A DNA stretch of 64,000 bases from Streptomyces montanisoli. GTDB lineage: Bacteria; Actinomycetota; Actinomycetes; Streptomycetales; Streptomycetaceae. The position numbers and the translations under genes are program-made. The notes below the pieces were generated by a model that did no database searches, was not told where the DNA came from, and saw only the letters and a list, made by a program, of their open reading frames with translations. The DNA lies in assembly GCF_017813245.1 (NCBI RefSeq), contig NZ_JAGIQL010000016.1, forward strand, positions 1 through 64,000, given 5' to 3'. Positions within the stretch are counted from its first letter, which is position 1. Every line of letters starts with the position of its first letter. This document shows, piece after piece, positions 50,296-59,150 of the stretch.

Positions 50296-51155
50296 GCGGC
50301 GGCACGAGCGATGGCACGAGCGGCGTTCCCCTGCTGGAACTCAAGGGCCTGCACAAGGAGTTCGGCGGCGGCCGGCGCGGGCACAGGGTCGCGGCGGTGT
50401 GCGACGTGTCGCTGGCCGTGCACGAGGGCGAGACACTCGCGCTCGTGGGCGAGTCGGGATGCGGCAAGACCACACTGACCCGGCTGCTGCTGCGGCTCAC
50501 CGAGCCGACGGCCGGCACGGTGTCGTACGACGGACGCGACCTGGCGACCCTGCCGCCCGGCGAACTGCGGCGCATGCGGCGCGAGATGCAGGTCGTCCTG
50601 CAGGACCCGTACTCCAGCATGAACCCGCGGCTGCGGGTCGCCGACATCGTCGCGGAACCGCTCGTCACCCACGACCCGGCGATGCGCGGACGGCGCGGCG
50701 GCGCGCGCGCCAGGCTCCGCGAGCGCGTGGGTGACCTGCTCGACTCCGTGGGTCTCGACGCCGGGATCCAGGACCGCTACCCGCACGAGTTCTCCGGCGG
50801 GCAGCGCCAGCGCATCTCCATCGCGCGCGCCCTGGCACTCGCGCCGCGCCTCGTGGTGCTGGACGAGCCGACGAGCGCGCTCGACGTGTCCGTCCAGGCC
50901 TCCGTGCTCGACCTGCTCGCCCGCCTCCAGCGCGAGCACGGCCTGACGTACGTGTTCGTGTCGCACAACCTCGCGGTGGTGCGCCAGGTCGCCGACCGGG
51001 TGGCCGTGATGCGGGCGGGGCGGCTCGTGGAGGTGGGGGACGCGGCGGAGGTGTTCCGGTCGCCCCGGCACGCCTACACCAGGGAACTGCTGGCAGCGGT
51101 CCCCGACCCCGACCCGCGCGCGGCCCGCAGGCGCAGGGGGGTGGTCGCCGGATGA
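50292..51155 (+). CDS. Peptide ABC transporter ATP-binding protein, DppF type
   Basis: 287 aa. Walker A GESGCGKTT, signature FSGGQRQRI, Walker B LVVLDEPTSALD, H-loop VSHN. Typical DppF block QVVLQDPYSSMNPRLRVADIV. ATG 50292 overlaps the DppD stop. Last gene of the importer operon, which therefore has all five parts needed for uptake. Converges on a ROK gene across a gap of about 210 bp holding a terminator-like repeat. Confidence 0.95.
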   Translation: MSGGTSDGTSGVPLLELKGLHKEFGGGRRGHRVAAVCDVSLAVHEGETLALVGESGCGKTTLTRLLLRLTEPTAGTVSYDGRDLATLPPGELRRMRREMQVVLQDPYSSMNPRLRVADIVAEPLVTHDPAMRGRRGGARARLRERVGDLLDSVGLDAGIQDRYPHEFSGGQRQRISIARALALAPRLVVLDEPTSALDVSVQASVLDLLARLQREHGLTYVFVSHNLAVVRQVADRVAVMRAGRLVEVGDAAEVFRSPRHAYTRELLAAVPDPDPRAARRRRGVVAG

Positions 51156-51186
51156 GGCGGGCACACAGGCGGGGCCGTGTGGCGGG

Positions 51187-51232
51187 GCCTCCGCCGAACG
51201 CTCGCCCAGCGCGCCGCCCTCCGGGCGGAGGC
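51187..51232. terminator. Terminator-like inverted repeats after dppF-type gene
   Basis: GCCTCCGCC (51187-51195) pairs perfectly with GGCGGAGGC (51224-51232), and inside it CCGCCC-TCC-GGGCGG (51214-51228) forms an alternative tight hairpin. No T-tract. Placed between converging operons, so it may serve both. Confidence 0.35.
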
Positions 51233-51369
51233 GAAGGGCATCCGAGCTGCCGTGTCCCCCGCAGGACCGATCTCCTCTGCCGGCGGCGAACGTCGATGAA
51301 GCCGGAACCCGGCGTGGCGCCTGGCAGCGGTGCGGACCGGCGCCTGACGCCCTCGGGCAGGAGAGGGCG

Positions 51370-52326
51370 TCACAGGTGCGAGAGCACCAGCCCCGCGCCG
51401 CCCAGCAGGGCCACGTCGTCCACCGCGGCCTCGCTGACCACCACGCGCGGCAGCTCCGCGCCCGACGCCGCCACGTCCCGCCGCAGGCGCGTCTCCAGCA
51501 GCGCGCGGAAGTGCTCGCCGCCCTCCTTCGCCTCCCCGTGCAGCACGAACAGGCCGGGCGCGAACAACTGCTGCACGTTGACGAGCCCGAGCACCAGGTT
51601 CTCCGCGTACTCCGCGACGAGCCGCCCCGCGCGCTCGTCGCCGTCCGGCACCAGCGAGCCCAGCGTGCGGTCCGCGCCGAGCCCGAGCGCGGCGGCGCGC
51701 GCCCTGAGCCACCGCGTCGTCGCCACCGTCTTCCAGCACCCCGTGGAACCACACGTGCAGGGCTCGCCGCCCGCCGTCACCGTCATGTGCGCGCCGCTGC
51801 GGCCGCCAGGGGGCGCCAGCACCTCGCCGTCGTACAGGATCCCGACGCCCAGCACCTCGCCCGTCGACACCGACGCGAACGTCCGCCTGCCGCGGCCCGC
51901 GCCGAACCACCGGTCACCGAGCACCTGCAGCCGCGCCCGGTGCTCCACGCGCACCGGCGCGCCCGTCAGCGCGGCAAGGCGCTCCGTCACCGGGTACCCG
52001 TGCAGCGCCGGTACGTCGTTGACCTCGACGATCAGGCCCGCGGCCGGATCCACGATGCCCGCGGCCGCCACACCGATCCCGGTCGGCGCGTGCCCGGCGA
52101 ACACACCGGCCACCTCGGCCAGCGCCGAGTCCACGGCGCCCCGGCCCGGCGCGTCGGGCGCGTACGCGGTCTCGGCACGCGCCAGCACCTCGCCGGACAC
52201 ACCGAGCACCGCGGCCCGCACCCGGCCGGGCACGAGCTCGACCGCGCCGAGCGTCCTGACCGGCGCGGACGCCGGCGACTCGTCCCGGGGCCCCACCAAC
52301 CGCAACCGCGTACCTCTCTGCGCCAT
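51370..52326 (-). CDS. ROK-family protein without HTH and without the usual catalytic Asp
   Basis: 318 aa. The zinc site GGEPCTCGSTGCWKT (CxCGxxGC) and SVSTGEVLGVGILYDGEVL are clear ROK features. It lacks the N-terminal DNA-binding helix-turn-helix of NagC/Mlc-type members, and in the place of the sugar-kinase motif NDxxAxxxxE it has EHRARLQVLGDRW, while the GExGH box reads SGAHM. It is therefore unlikely to phosphorylate sugars. It could be a sugar-binding sensor. Divergent from the creatininase-family gene (42 bp). ATG 52326. Confidence 0.75.
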   Translation of the reverse strand: MAQRGTRLRLVGPRDESPASAPVRTLGAVELVPGRVRAAVLGVSGEVLARAETAYAPDAPGRGAVDSALAEVAGVFAGHAPTGIGVAAAGIVDPAAGLIVEVNDVPALHGYPVTERLAALTGAPVRVEHRARLQVLGDRWFGAGRGRRTFASVSTGEVLGVGILYDGEVLAPPGGRSGAHMTVTAGGEPCTCGSTGCWKTVATTRWLRARAAALGLGADRTLGSLVPDGDERAGRLVAEYAENLVLGLVNVQQLFAPGLFVLHGEAKEGGEHFRALLETRLRRDVAASGAELPRVVVSEAAVDDVALLGGAGLVLSHL

Positions 52327-52368
52327 GCGCCGAACTCTGCCACGTCACCGTTTCCTGGAGACAGCACT

Positions 52369-53202
52369 GTGAGCCAACGAAAAATGTCCGAGCTGTCCGA
52401 GCTGACCTGGCGCGAGGTGCGCGCCGCGGGCGACGGCGGCATCGCCGTGCTGCCCATCGGCTCCCAGGAGCAGCACGCCGCCCACCTGCCGCTCGGCACC
52501 GACACCCTCCTCGCACAGGCCGTGCTGGCCCGGGCGCTCGCGATCCTCGCGGACAAGGAGTCCGCGGACGGGGACGAGGCCGGGGACATCGTCACCCTGC
52601 CCGCCCTGCCGTACGGGCACAGCCCGCACCACCTTTTCGCCGCCGCCGTCTCGCTCTCCGCCGCGACCCTCACGGCCGTGCTCGACGACATCCTCGCCTC
52701 CCTCGTCACGAGCGGCTGCCGCCGGATCATGGTCGTCAACGGGCACGGCGGCAACGACGAGATCATGCGGCTCGCCGTCAAGCGCTTCGCGCTGCGGCCT
52801 CAGAGCGAGGGCGTCACGGTCGCCGCCTGCTCGTACTGGACGGTCACCGACACCCCCGAAGGCACCTCGGCCGAGCGGCCCGCCGTCACCCCCGGCCACG
52901 CCGGATGGTTCGAGACCTCGCTCATGCTCGCCGCGCACCCCGGCCTCGTCCGCGCCCCCGTACCGGCCCGCACCCCGGTCGAGCCGCCACCCCTGTTCGA
53001 CAACCCGCCGTACCCCGGGCTCACCACCGAGCGCCACGGCGAGTGGGCCCGCGTCGGCGGGTCCACCGACGACGCGTCCCGCGCCGACGCGGACACCGGG
53101 CGCCTGCTGCTCGACGCCCGCGCCCGCGGTCTGGCGAAGGCCATCGCGGCCTTCGACGCCGCCACCCGCCCCGCACACAAGGAGTCCCATGAAGATCACT
53201 GA
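52369..53202 (+). CDS. Creatininase-family amidohydrolase
   Basis: 277 aa from GTG 52369 with GGAGA upstream. Metal-binding motifs of the creatinine amidohydrolase family: PIGSQEQHAAHLPLGTD (ExH...D) and VVNGHGGNDEIMRLA (GHGGN), plus HAGWFETSLMLA (H/E ligands). Members open cyclic amides or N-formyl groups with two metal ions. Its 3' end overlaps the next gene by 14 bp, so both act in one pathway. Substrate not creatinine by default; context suggests a lactam or amide of a sugar acid. Confidence 0.88.
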   Translation: MSQRKMSELSELTWREVRAAGDGGIAVLPIGSQEQHAAHLPLGTDTLLAQAVLARALAILADKESADGDEAGDIVTLPALPYGHSPHHLFAAAVSLSAATLTAVLDDILASLVTSGCRRIMVVNGHGGNDEIMRLAVKRFALRPQSEGVTVAACSYWTVTDTPEGTSAERPAVTPGHAGWFETSLMLAAHPGLVRAPVPARTPVEPPPLFDNPPYPGLTTERHGEWARVGGSTDDASRADADTGRLLLDARARGLAKAIAAFDAATRPAHKESHEDH

Positions 53203-54316
53203 CGTCGACGTGCAGGTCGTCAACCTCCCCCTCGTCAACCCGTTCACCAGCTCGTTCGAGACGAAGACGGGGGAGACCCGCACGGTGGTGCGCGTGCGCA
53301 CCGACGACGGCGTCGAGGGCTGGGGCGAGACGATGTGGGGCAGGCCGGTCGCCGCCATCGTCGAGTCGATCGCCGAAGACCTCATCGGCACCAGTCCGTT
53401 CGGCCTGGAGGCGTTCCACCGCAAGCAGCACATGGTGCCGTTCTTCTACGGCTACCTCGGCTACGCGGCGATCGCCGCCCTCGACGTCGCCTGCTGGGAC
53501 GTCATGGGCAAGGCCACAGGACAGTCGGTCACCGACCTGCTCGGCGGCCCGGTGCGCGACGAGGTGCCCATCACCGCCCTGATCACCCGCGCCGACGCGC
53601 CAGGCGCGAGCGCCGCCGCGCTCCCCGCCGAGCTCGCCCGGCACGCGGAACGCGTCGTCGCCGAGGGCGGCTTCCGCGCCGTCAAGCTCAAGGGCACCAC
53701 GGACGTCGACGGCGACGTGGCGATCCTGCGCGCCCTGCGCGCCGCGCTGCCCGACGTGCAGCTGCGCGTGGACCCGAACGCCGCATGGTCCGTGCCCGAC
53801 TCGGTCCGCGCGGGCATCGCGCTCGAAGAGCTCGACCTGGAGTACCTGGAGGACCCCTGCACGGGCATCGAGGGGATGAGCCAGGTGCGCTCACGCGTCC
53901 GCATACCGCTGTGCACCAACATGTGCGTCGTGCGGTTCGAGGAGTTCGCGCCCGCGATGCGCCTCGGCGCCGTCGACGTCATCCACGGCGACGTCTACAA
54001 GTGGGGCGGCATCGCCGCCACCAAGGCGCTCGCCGCGCACTGCGAGACCTTCGGGCTCGGCATGAACCTGCACAGCGGCGGCGAACTGGGCATCGCCACC
54101 GCCGCGCACCTCGCGGTCGTCGCGTCCACGCCGGTGCTCTCGCGCGCCATCGACTCCATGTACTACCTGCACGCGGACGACATCATCGAGCCGCTCCACC
54201 TCGCCGGCGGCAGGCTCCGCGTACCGACGGGGCCGGGGCTCGGCGTCACGGTCGACAAGGACAAGCTGCGCCACTACGCGGCGGTCAACGCCCGCGAGGG
54301 CGACCTCACTGGCTGA
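53189..54316 (+). CDS. Enolase-superfamily dehydratase (glucarate-dehydratase-like)
   Basis: 375 aa. N-terminal capping domain (1-125) and TIM barrel with catalytic residues: KxK in RAVKLKGTT, metal-binding Asp in LRVDPNAAWS, Glu in LEYLEDPCTG, Asp in DVIHGDVYKWGG and His in MNLHSGGELG. The TNMCVV and HSGGELG blocks fit the glucarate/galactarate dehydratase branch of the mandelate-racemase group. It would dehydrate an acid sugar. ATG 53189 with AAGGAG inside the preceding gene: translationally coupled. Confidence 0.85.
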   Translation: MKITDVDVQVVNLPLVNPFTSSFETKTGETRTVVRVRTDDGVEGWGETMWGRPVAAIVESIAEDLIGTSPFGLEAFHRKQHMVPFFYGYLGYAAIAALDVACWDVMGKATGQSVTDLLGGPVRDEVPITALITRADAPGASAAALPAELARHAERVVAEGGFRAVKLKGTTDVDGDVAILRALRAALPDVQLRVDPNAAWSVPDSVRAGIALEELDLEYLEDPCTGIEGMSQVRSRVRIPLCTNMCVVRFEEFAPAMRLGAVDVIHGDVYKWGGIAATKALAAHCETFGLGMNLHSGGELGIATAAHLAVVASTPVLSRAIDSMYYLHADDIIEPLHLAGGRLRVPTGPGLGVTVDKDKLRHYAAVNAREGDLTG

Positions 54317-54356
54317 CTCCCGCGCCCGCCGTGGCGGGGCCGAGCGCGCCGGCCCG

Positions 54357-54698
54357 TCACGAGCGGGCGCGGTCGTCCACCCGGCGCAGGTGGCCCGCGA
54401 ACACCCGCTCCGCGTCCGGCGTCAGCGTGCGCAGTGCGACCATCGCCGTCACGATCACGTCGCACAACTCGGCCTGCACGTCGTCCCAGCTGTGCGTGAC
54501 GCCCTTGCGCGGGTTCTGGCCCGTGGCGCCGATGACGGCCGCCGCGACCTCGCCCGTCTCCTCCGACAGCTTCAGCAGCCGCAGCAGCCGCTCCTGCTCC
54601 GCGGGCAGCGCCGAGCGCTCGTCCAGCCACGCGTGCAGCCGCTCGACGGTGGTCCAGGGGGCGCCGGGCCGCGGTGCTGCCTCTTCCTCGTGCTTCAT
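54357..54698 (-). CDS. MazG-like nucleotide pyrophosphohydrolase
   Basis: 113 aa all-alpha protein. LKLSEETGEVAAAVIG (ExxE) and DVQAELCDVIVTAMVAL (E/D) are the magnesium-binding helices of MazG-like enzymes, which hydrolyse non-canonical or excess nucleoside triphosphates. A stretch ATGQNPRKGVTHSWDDV joins them. ATG 54698. Single gene between the sugar-acid genes and the hydroxyacid dehydrogenase (divergent from the latter, 54 bp). Confidence 0.85.
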   Translation of the reverse strand: MKHEEEAAPRPGAPWTTVERLHAWLDERSALPAEQERLLRLLKLSEETGEVAAAVIGATGQNPRKGVTHSWDDVQAELCDVIVTAMVALRTLTPDAERVFAGHLRRVDDRARS

Positions 54699-54752
54699 GC
54701 CGGAAGTGTGGCACCGTGGCCGGGCCGAAAACCCTGCGGGTAGTTTCGGCCC

Positions 54753-55694
54753 ATGAGGATCGCAATTCTGGACGACTACCAGCACGTCGCGCTCGGCTTC
54801 GCCGACTGGGACTCGCTCGGCGCCGACATCGAGACCTTCCACGAGCCCTTCGCCGACGAGGACGCGATCGTGCGCCGGCTCGCCGGGTTCGACGTCGTCG
54901 TGGCGATGCGCGAGCGCACCCCGCTGCCCGCCCGGGTGCTGCGCCGCCTGACCGATCTGCGGCTGCTCGTCACCACGGGCGGGGGCAACCGCTCCATCGA
55001 CATCCCGGTGGCCGGCGAACTCGGCATCACCGTCTGCCACACCGGCTACATGTCCCACCCCACCGCCGAACTGACCTGGGCGCTCATCCTCGCCGCCGTG
55101 CGCGGGCTGCCCGCCGAGAACCGCTCCGTGCGCGACGGCGGCTGGCAGACCGGGGTCGGCGGCGACCTGCACGGCAGGACGCTCGGGCTGCTCGGCCTCG
55201 GCCGCCTCGGGTCGCGCGTCGCGGCGATCGGCCAGGCCTTCGGCATGGAGACCATCGCCTGGAGCCGGAACCTGACGCAGGAGAAGGCCGCGGAGCACGG
55301 CGTGCGGGCGGTCGGCAAGGACGAGCTGTTCGCGTCCGCCGACGTGGTGTCGATCCACCTCGTGCTCAGCGAGCGCAGCAGGGGCCTCGTCGGCGCGGCC
55401 GAACTCGCCGCGATGAAGCCGACCGCGCTGCTCGTCAACACCTCGCGCGGGCCCATCGTCGACGAGTACGCGCTGCTCGCCGCGTTGCGCGAGCACCGCA
55501 TCGGCGGGGCCGCGCTCGACGTGTTCGCGCAGGAGCCGCTGCCCGCCCGCCACCCCCTGCGCGGCCTGGACAACGCGCTCCTGACGCCCCACGTCGGCTA
55601 CGTCACGCGCGACACCTACGAGGTGTTCTACCGCGACGCGGTCGAGGACATCGCCGCGTGGGCCGCGGGCGAGCCCGTGCGGGTGCTGACCTGA
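54753..55694 (+). CDS. D-2-hydroxyacid dehydrogenase family protein
   Basis: 313 aa. NAD-binding motif LGLLGLGRLGSRVAAIGQAFG; catalytic Arg in NTSRGPIVDEYALL; Glu in LDVFAQEPLPA; His in LTPHVGYVTRD. Typical of phosphoglycerate/glyoxylate-type reductases, although the N-terminal segment MRIAILDDYQHVALGFADW marks an actinobacterial subgroup. It could process the keto acid arising from the dehydratase next door. ATG 54753. Confidence 0.9.
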   Translation: MRIAILDDYQHVALGFADWDSLGADIETFHEPFADEDAIVRRLAGFDVVVAMRERTPLPARVLRRLTDLRLLVTTGGGNRSIDIPVAGELGITVCHTGYMSHPTAELTWALILAAVRGLPAENRSVRDGGWQTGVGGDLHGRTLGLLGLGRLGSRVAAIGQAFGMETIAWSRNLTQEKAAEHGVRAVGKDELFASADVVSIHLVLSERSRGLVGAAELAAMKPTALLVNTSRGPIVDEYALLAALREHRIGGAALDVFAQEPLPARHPLRGLDNALLTPHVGYVTRDTYEVFYRDAVEDIAAWAAGEPVRVLT

Positions 55695-55754
55695 CGAGCC
55701 GCCGGGCGCCGTGTGCCGGCCTGCGTCCGGCCCCGGCGGGCCGCCCCGCCCCGC

Positions 55755-56519
55755 TCAGCCCCGTCCGACGAACGGCATCGCCGTCGCGAGGACGGTGGCG
55801 AACTGGACATTCGCCTCAAGCGGTAGCTCGGCCATGTGCCGCACGGTCCGCGCGACGTCCGCCACGTCCATGACCGGCTCGGGCACGACACGGCCGTCCG
55901 CCTGCTCCACGCCCTGCCGCATCCGCTCCGTCATGTCGGTGGCCGCGTTGCCGATGTCGATCTGCCCGCAGGCGATCCGGTACGGCCTGCCGTCCAGCGA
56001 CAGCGACTTGGTCAGGCCCGTCAGCGCGTGCTTCGTCGCCGTGTAGGGGGCGGAGGACGGGCGGGGCGCGTGCGCGGAGACGGAACCGTTGTTGATGATG
56101 CGCCCGCCCCGCGGGTCCTGCGCCTTCATGCGGCGGAACGCGGCCTGGGCGCAGAGGAAGGCGCCCGTGAGGTTGGTGTCGACGACCTTCTGCCAGGCGG
56201 AGAGGGGGAGTTCGTCGAACGGGACGCCGCCGGGGCCGAACGTGCCCGCGTTGTTGAAGAGCAGGTCGAGGCGCGGCCGGAACGCGGCGGCCTCGCGGAA
56301 GAGGCGCTCGACGTCGCCGGCGCGCGAGACGTCGGCGGCGACGCAGAGGACGCCGGCGCCCTCGATGCCCGCCCCGGTCTCCTCCAGGGCGGGCAGCCGC
56401 CGGCCGGCGAGCACGAGGTCCCAGCCGGCGGCGCCCAGCTCACGGGCGACCGCACGGCCGATCCCGGATCCGGCACCGGTCAGCAGCGCGACGGGCGGTG
56501 TACGGGGTGGCTGAGTCAT
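55755..56519 (-). CDS. Short-chain dehydrogenase/reductase
   Basis: 254 aa. Classical SDR: cofactor motif [24 protein letters not shown], catalytic Ser near NGSVSAHAP, YxxxK in [11 protein letters not shown], and Asp-containing CVAADVS. Arg residues after strand 2 (AGRRLPAL) suggest NADP(H). ATG 56519. Ends 60 bp from the converging hydroxyacid dehydrogenase. Probably part of the same carbohydrate pathway; substrate unknown. Confidence 0.92.
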   Translation of the reverse strand: MTQPPRTPPVALLTGAGSGIGRAVARELGAAGWDLVLAGRRLPALEETGAGIEGAGVLCVAADVSRAGDVERLFREAAAFRPRLDLLFNNAGTFGPGGVPFDELPLSAWQKVVDTNLTGAFLCAQAAFRRMKAQDPRGGRIINNGSVSAHAPRPSSAPYTATKHALTGLTKSLSLDGRPYRIACGQIDIGNAATDMTERMRQGVEQADGRVVPEPVMDVADVARTVRHMAELPLEANVQFATVLATAMPFVGRG

Positions 56520-56599
56520 GCGGCGAGGCTATGCCCTGCGGGCCGGCGCGGACCCGTCAGCGGGCGGTGCCGGACCCGCCGGCCGGCTTGCGCTGCCCG

Positions 56600-57586
56600 T
56601 CAGCGGGGCGCGTCCTGCGGGTAGTGGACGCCGATGCGCGCGCGCACCGCGTCCAGCGTGCGCATCACCGCCAGCGTCCCCGACAGCGGCACCAGGGACG
56701 ACTCCAGCGCGCCCGCCGCCAGGCAGGACGCCACCTCGGCGGCCTCGTGCTGCATGCCGTGCAGGGGGGACGCCACCGTCACCACCTCGGGCTCCGCGAC
56801 GCCCTCGCGGTGCAGGACGAACGAGCCGGGCGCGAAGAAGCCCGACGGCACGTCGATCCGGCCCCGCGTCCCCGTCACCGTCGCCCGCGTGCCCGAATGG
56901 CCCTCGATGCCGCACGTCAGCGCCGCCACCGCGCCGCCCTCCCAGCCGAGCAGCATGCCCGTGTTGAGGTCCACGCCCTCGGGCGACAGGTGCGCGTCCG
57001 CCTGGATGCGCTCCGGCTCGCCCAGCAGCAACTGGGCGAACGAGACCGGATACACGCCCAGGTCGAGCAGCGCGCCCCCGCCGAGCTTCGGGTCCCGCAT
57101 GCGGTGGCCGGCGGGGAACGGCCCGGCGATCCCGAAGTCAGCCTGAATGGACCGGACTTCGCCGATCACGCCGTCCCGCACCAGCTCCACGAGGCGCCGC
57201 ACCACCGGGTCGCAGTACGTCCACATCGCCTCCATCAGGAAGAGCCCGCGCTCGCGCGCCAGCGCGACCAGCTCCCGTGCCTCCCGCGCGTTCAGCGTGA
57301 ACGGCTTCTCGCACAGCACCGGCTTTCCCGCATCGAGCGCCTCGGCCGCGGCCGCCAGGTGACCGGAGTGCGGCGTTGCGACATACACCACATCCACGTC
57401 CGCGTCCGCGAACATCTCCGTCCGGTTTCCGTACGCGCGCGGGACGCCGAACCGGTCGGCGAACGCGCGCGCCGACGCCTCCGCGCGCGACGCCACCGCC
57501 ACGACCTGCGCGTCCTCCATCTCCTGCACGTCCCGCGTGAACCGCTCCGCTATCCCGCCCGTCGCCACCACGCCCCAACGCAGCAC
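56600..57586 (-). CDS. Gfo/Idh/MocA-family oxidoreductase
   Basis: 328 aa from GTG 57586 with GGAGG upstream. N-terminal Rossmann fold (WGVVATGGIAERFTRDV), the EKP motif in GKPVLCEKPFTLNAREA, and the C-terminal GGGALLDLGVYPVSFAQLLLG with the conserved Asp/His pair region. Oxidises or reduces a sugar or cyclitol with NAD(P). Upstream of the SDR gene on the same strand (about 80 bp), probably one operon. Confidence 0.9.
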   Translation of the reverse strand: MLRWGVVATGGIAERFTRDVQEMEDAQVVAVASRAEASARAFADRFGVPRAYGNRTEMFADADVDVVYVATPHSGHLAAAAEALDAGKPVLCEKPFTLNAREARELVALARERGLFLMEAMWTYCDPVVRRLVELVRDGVIGEVRSIQADFGIAGPFPAGHRMRDPKLGGGALLDLGVYPVSFAQLLLGEPERIQADAHLSPEGVDLNTGMLLGWEGGAVAALTCGIEGHSGTRATVTGTRGRIDVPSGFFAPGSFVLHREGVAEPEVVTVASPLHGMQHEAAEVASCLAAGALESSLVPLSGTLAVMRTLDAVRARIGVHYPQDAPR

Positions 57587-57677
57587 CGTCCCGCCTCCTC
57601 GTCCCCGGTTTTCCCGGTCGTCCGCGACCACTGAGTGCTGCGAGCATATGGAACGACACCACGACCAAGGAGAAGAG

Positions 57678-59090
57678 ATGTCGGCCGGCGGCCCAACCGT
57701 CCACGCGCAGCCCGAGCCCCCAAGTCCCCGTCCCCTCACCGATCCCGTGCCCGCCCGCAGGGCCGGGCTCCTCGTCACCCTCGTACTCGGCGGGCTCACC
57801 GCCCTCCCGCCGCTCTCCACCGACATGTACCTCCCGGCGCTCCCCGCCGTGACGAAGTCCCTGCACGCGCCCGCCGCCACCGTCCAGATCACGCTCACCG
57901 CCTGCCTCATCGGCATGGCGCTCGGCCAGATCGTCATCGGCCCGATGAGCGACCGGTGGGGCAGGCGCAGGCCCCTGCTCGCCGGCATGACGGTGTACGT
58001 GGCGGCGAGCGTCGTCTGCGCCCTCGCGCCCAACGCCGAACTCCTCATCGCCGTACGCCTGATACAGGGCCTCGCGGGCGCCGCGGGTATCGTCATCGCG
58101 CGTGCCGTGGTCCGCGACCTGTACGACGGCGTGGCCATGGCCCGGTTCTTCTCCAGCCTCATGCTGGTCTCGGGCGTCGCGCCGATCGCCGCACCCGTGA
58201 TCGGCGGCCAACTGCTGCGCTTCACCGACTGGCGCGGCGTCTTCGTGGTGATCACCGTCGTCGGCACGGTGCTGACGCTCGTCGCCGCCAAGTGGCTCCA
58301 CGAGACCCTGCCGCCCGAGCGGCGCCACAGCGGGGGAGTCGGCCACACACTGCACACCATGCGCGGTCTGCTCGCCGACCGCGCGTTCAGCGGCTACCTG
58401 CTGACGGGGACGCTCGCGTTCACCGCGCTGTTCGCGTACGTGTCCGCCTCGCCGTTCGTCATGCAGGTCATCTACGGCGCCTCGCCGCAGACCTACAGCG
58501 TCCTGTTCGGGATCAACGCGATCGGCTCGGTCGGAGTGGGCCAGCTCAACGGGCGCGTACTGGTCGGCCGGTTCAGCATGCACAAGATCATGGCGGGCGG
58601 GCTCGCCGTCATCACCACCGCGTCCGTGGCGCTGCTGCTGATGACGGCAGGCGCCTTCGGGCACGTCGGCCTCGCGCCCGTCGCCGCCGGCCTCTTCGTG
58701 CTGATGACGGGCATGGGCCTGGTCAACGCCAACGCGAACACGCTCGGCCTGATGCGGGCCTCGCACGCGGCCGGCTCTGCCTCGGCGCTGCTGGGCACCT
58801 CGTCGTTCCTCGTCGGGTCCCTCGCCTCGCCGCTGGTCGGCATCGGCGGCGAGCACACGGCGCTGCCGATGGCGCTCGTCCAGGTCGTCTGCTCGCTCGG
58901 CGCCGCCACCTGCTTCGTCACGCTCGTACGGCCCTGGCGGCGCGCCACGGCTCAGGCCGTGCCCACGGCGCCGGTGGCCGCGGGCGGGCGCGCGCCGGCG
59001 GGTGGCGCACGCGAGCAAGGCGCACGCGAGCAAGGCGCCCGAAAGCAAGACGCACGCGAGCCAGGCGCTCGCGCACACCGCGGCGTGTGA
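57678..59090 (+). CDS. MFS transporter, Bcr/CflA subfamily
   Basis: 470 aa from ATG 57678 (AAGGAG upstream; an ATG at 57648 is less likely). 12 TM. GGLTALPPLSTDMYLPALPAV and QIVIGPMSDRWGRRRPLLAG (motif A), GLAGAAGIVIARAVVRDLYDG and MLVSGVAPIAAPVIGGQLL (motif C) are Bcr/CflA features. Drug export. The last 28 residues are a five-fold repeat of GAREQ-like units made by 15-bp tandem DNA repeats. Followed by a long perfect hairpin before the protease gene. Confidence 0.92.
   Translation: MSAGGPTVHAQPEPPSPRPLTDPVPARRAGLLVTLVLGGLTALPPLSTDMYLPALPAVTKSLHAPAATVQITLTACLIGMALGQIVIGPMSDRWGRRRPLLAGMTVYVAASVVCALAPNAELLIAVRLIQGLAGAAGIVIARAVVRDLYDGVAMARFFSSLMLVSGVAPIAAPVIGGQLLRFTDWRGVFVVITVVGTVLTLVAAKWLHETLPPERRHSGGVGHTLHTMRGLLADRAFSGYLLTGTLAFTALFAYVSASPFVMQVIYGASPQTYSVLFGINAIGSVGVGQLNGRVLVGRFSMHKIMAGGLAVITTASVALLLMTAGAFGHVGLAPVAAGLFVLMTGMGLVNANANTLGLMRASHAAGSASALLGTSSFLVGSLASPLVGIGGEHTALPMALVQVVCSLGAATCFVTLVRPWRRATAQAVPTAPVAAGGRAPAGGAREQGAREQGARKQDAREPGARAHRGV
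59002..59076 (+). repeat. Five 15-bp tandem repeats in the MFS gene tail
   Basis: GGCGCACGCGAGCAA is present twice exactly (59002-59016, 59017-59031), followed by three degenerate copies to 59076. They encode GAREQ/GARKQ/DAREP/GARAH and keep the frame. Not a CRISPR: no spacers. Confidence 0.85.
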
Positions 59091-59101
59091 TGTCCGCGGG
59101 A

Positions 59102-59141
59102 CCCAGTACGGTGCACGTGTATCGACGTGCACCGTACTGGG
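59102..59141. promoter_or_regulatory. 17-bp perfect inverted repeat upstream of the site-2 protease gene
   Basis: CCCAGTACGGTGCACGT (59102-59118) and its exact complement (59125-59141) with a 6-nt loop GTATCG. The right arm runs into the ribosome site GGGGGAG of ATG 59151 and lies 12 bp after the MFS stop. It could end MFS transcription, act as an operator, or hide the ribosome site in the mRNA. No T-tract. Confidence 0.7.
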
Positions 59142-59150
59142 GGAGCCCGC

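Noticed and set aside
59002..59076. Possible CRISPR array
   Set aside because: Repeats are directly adjacent without spacers, 15 bp long and in frame with a gene.
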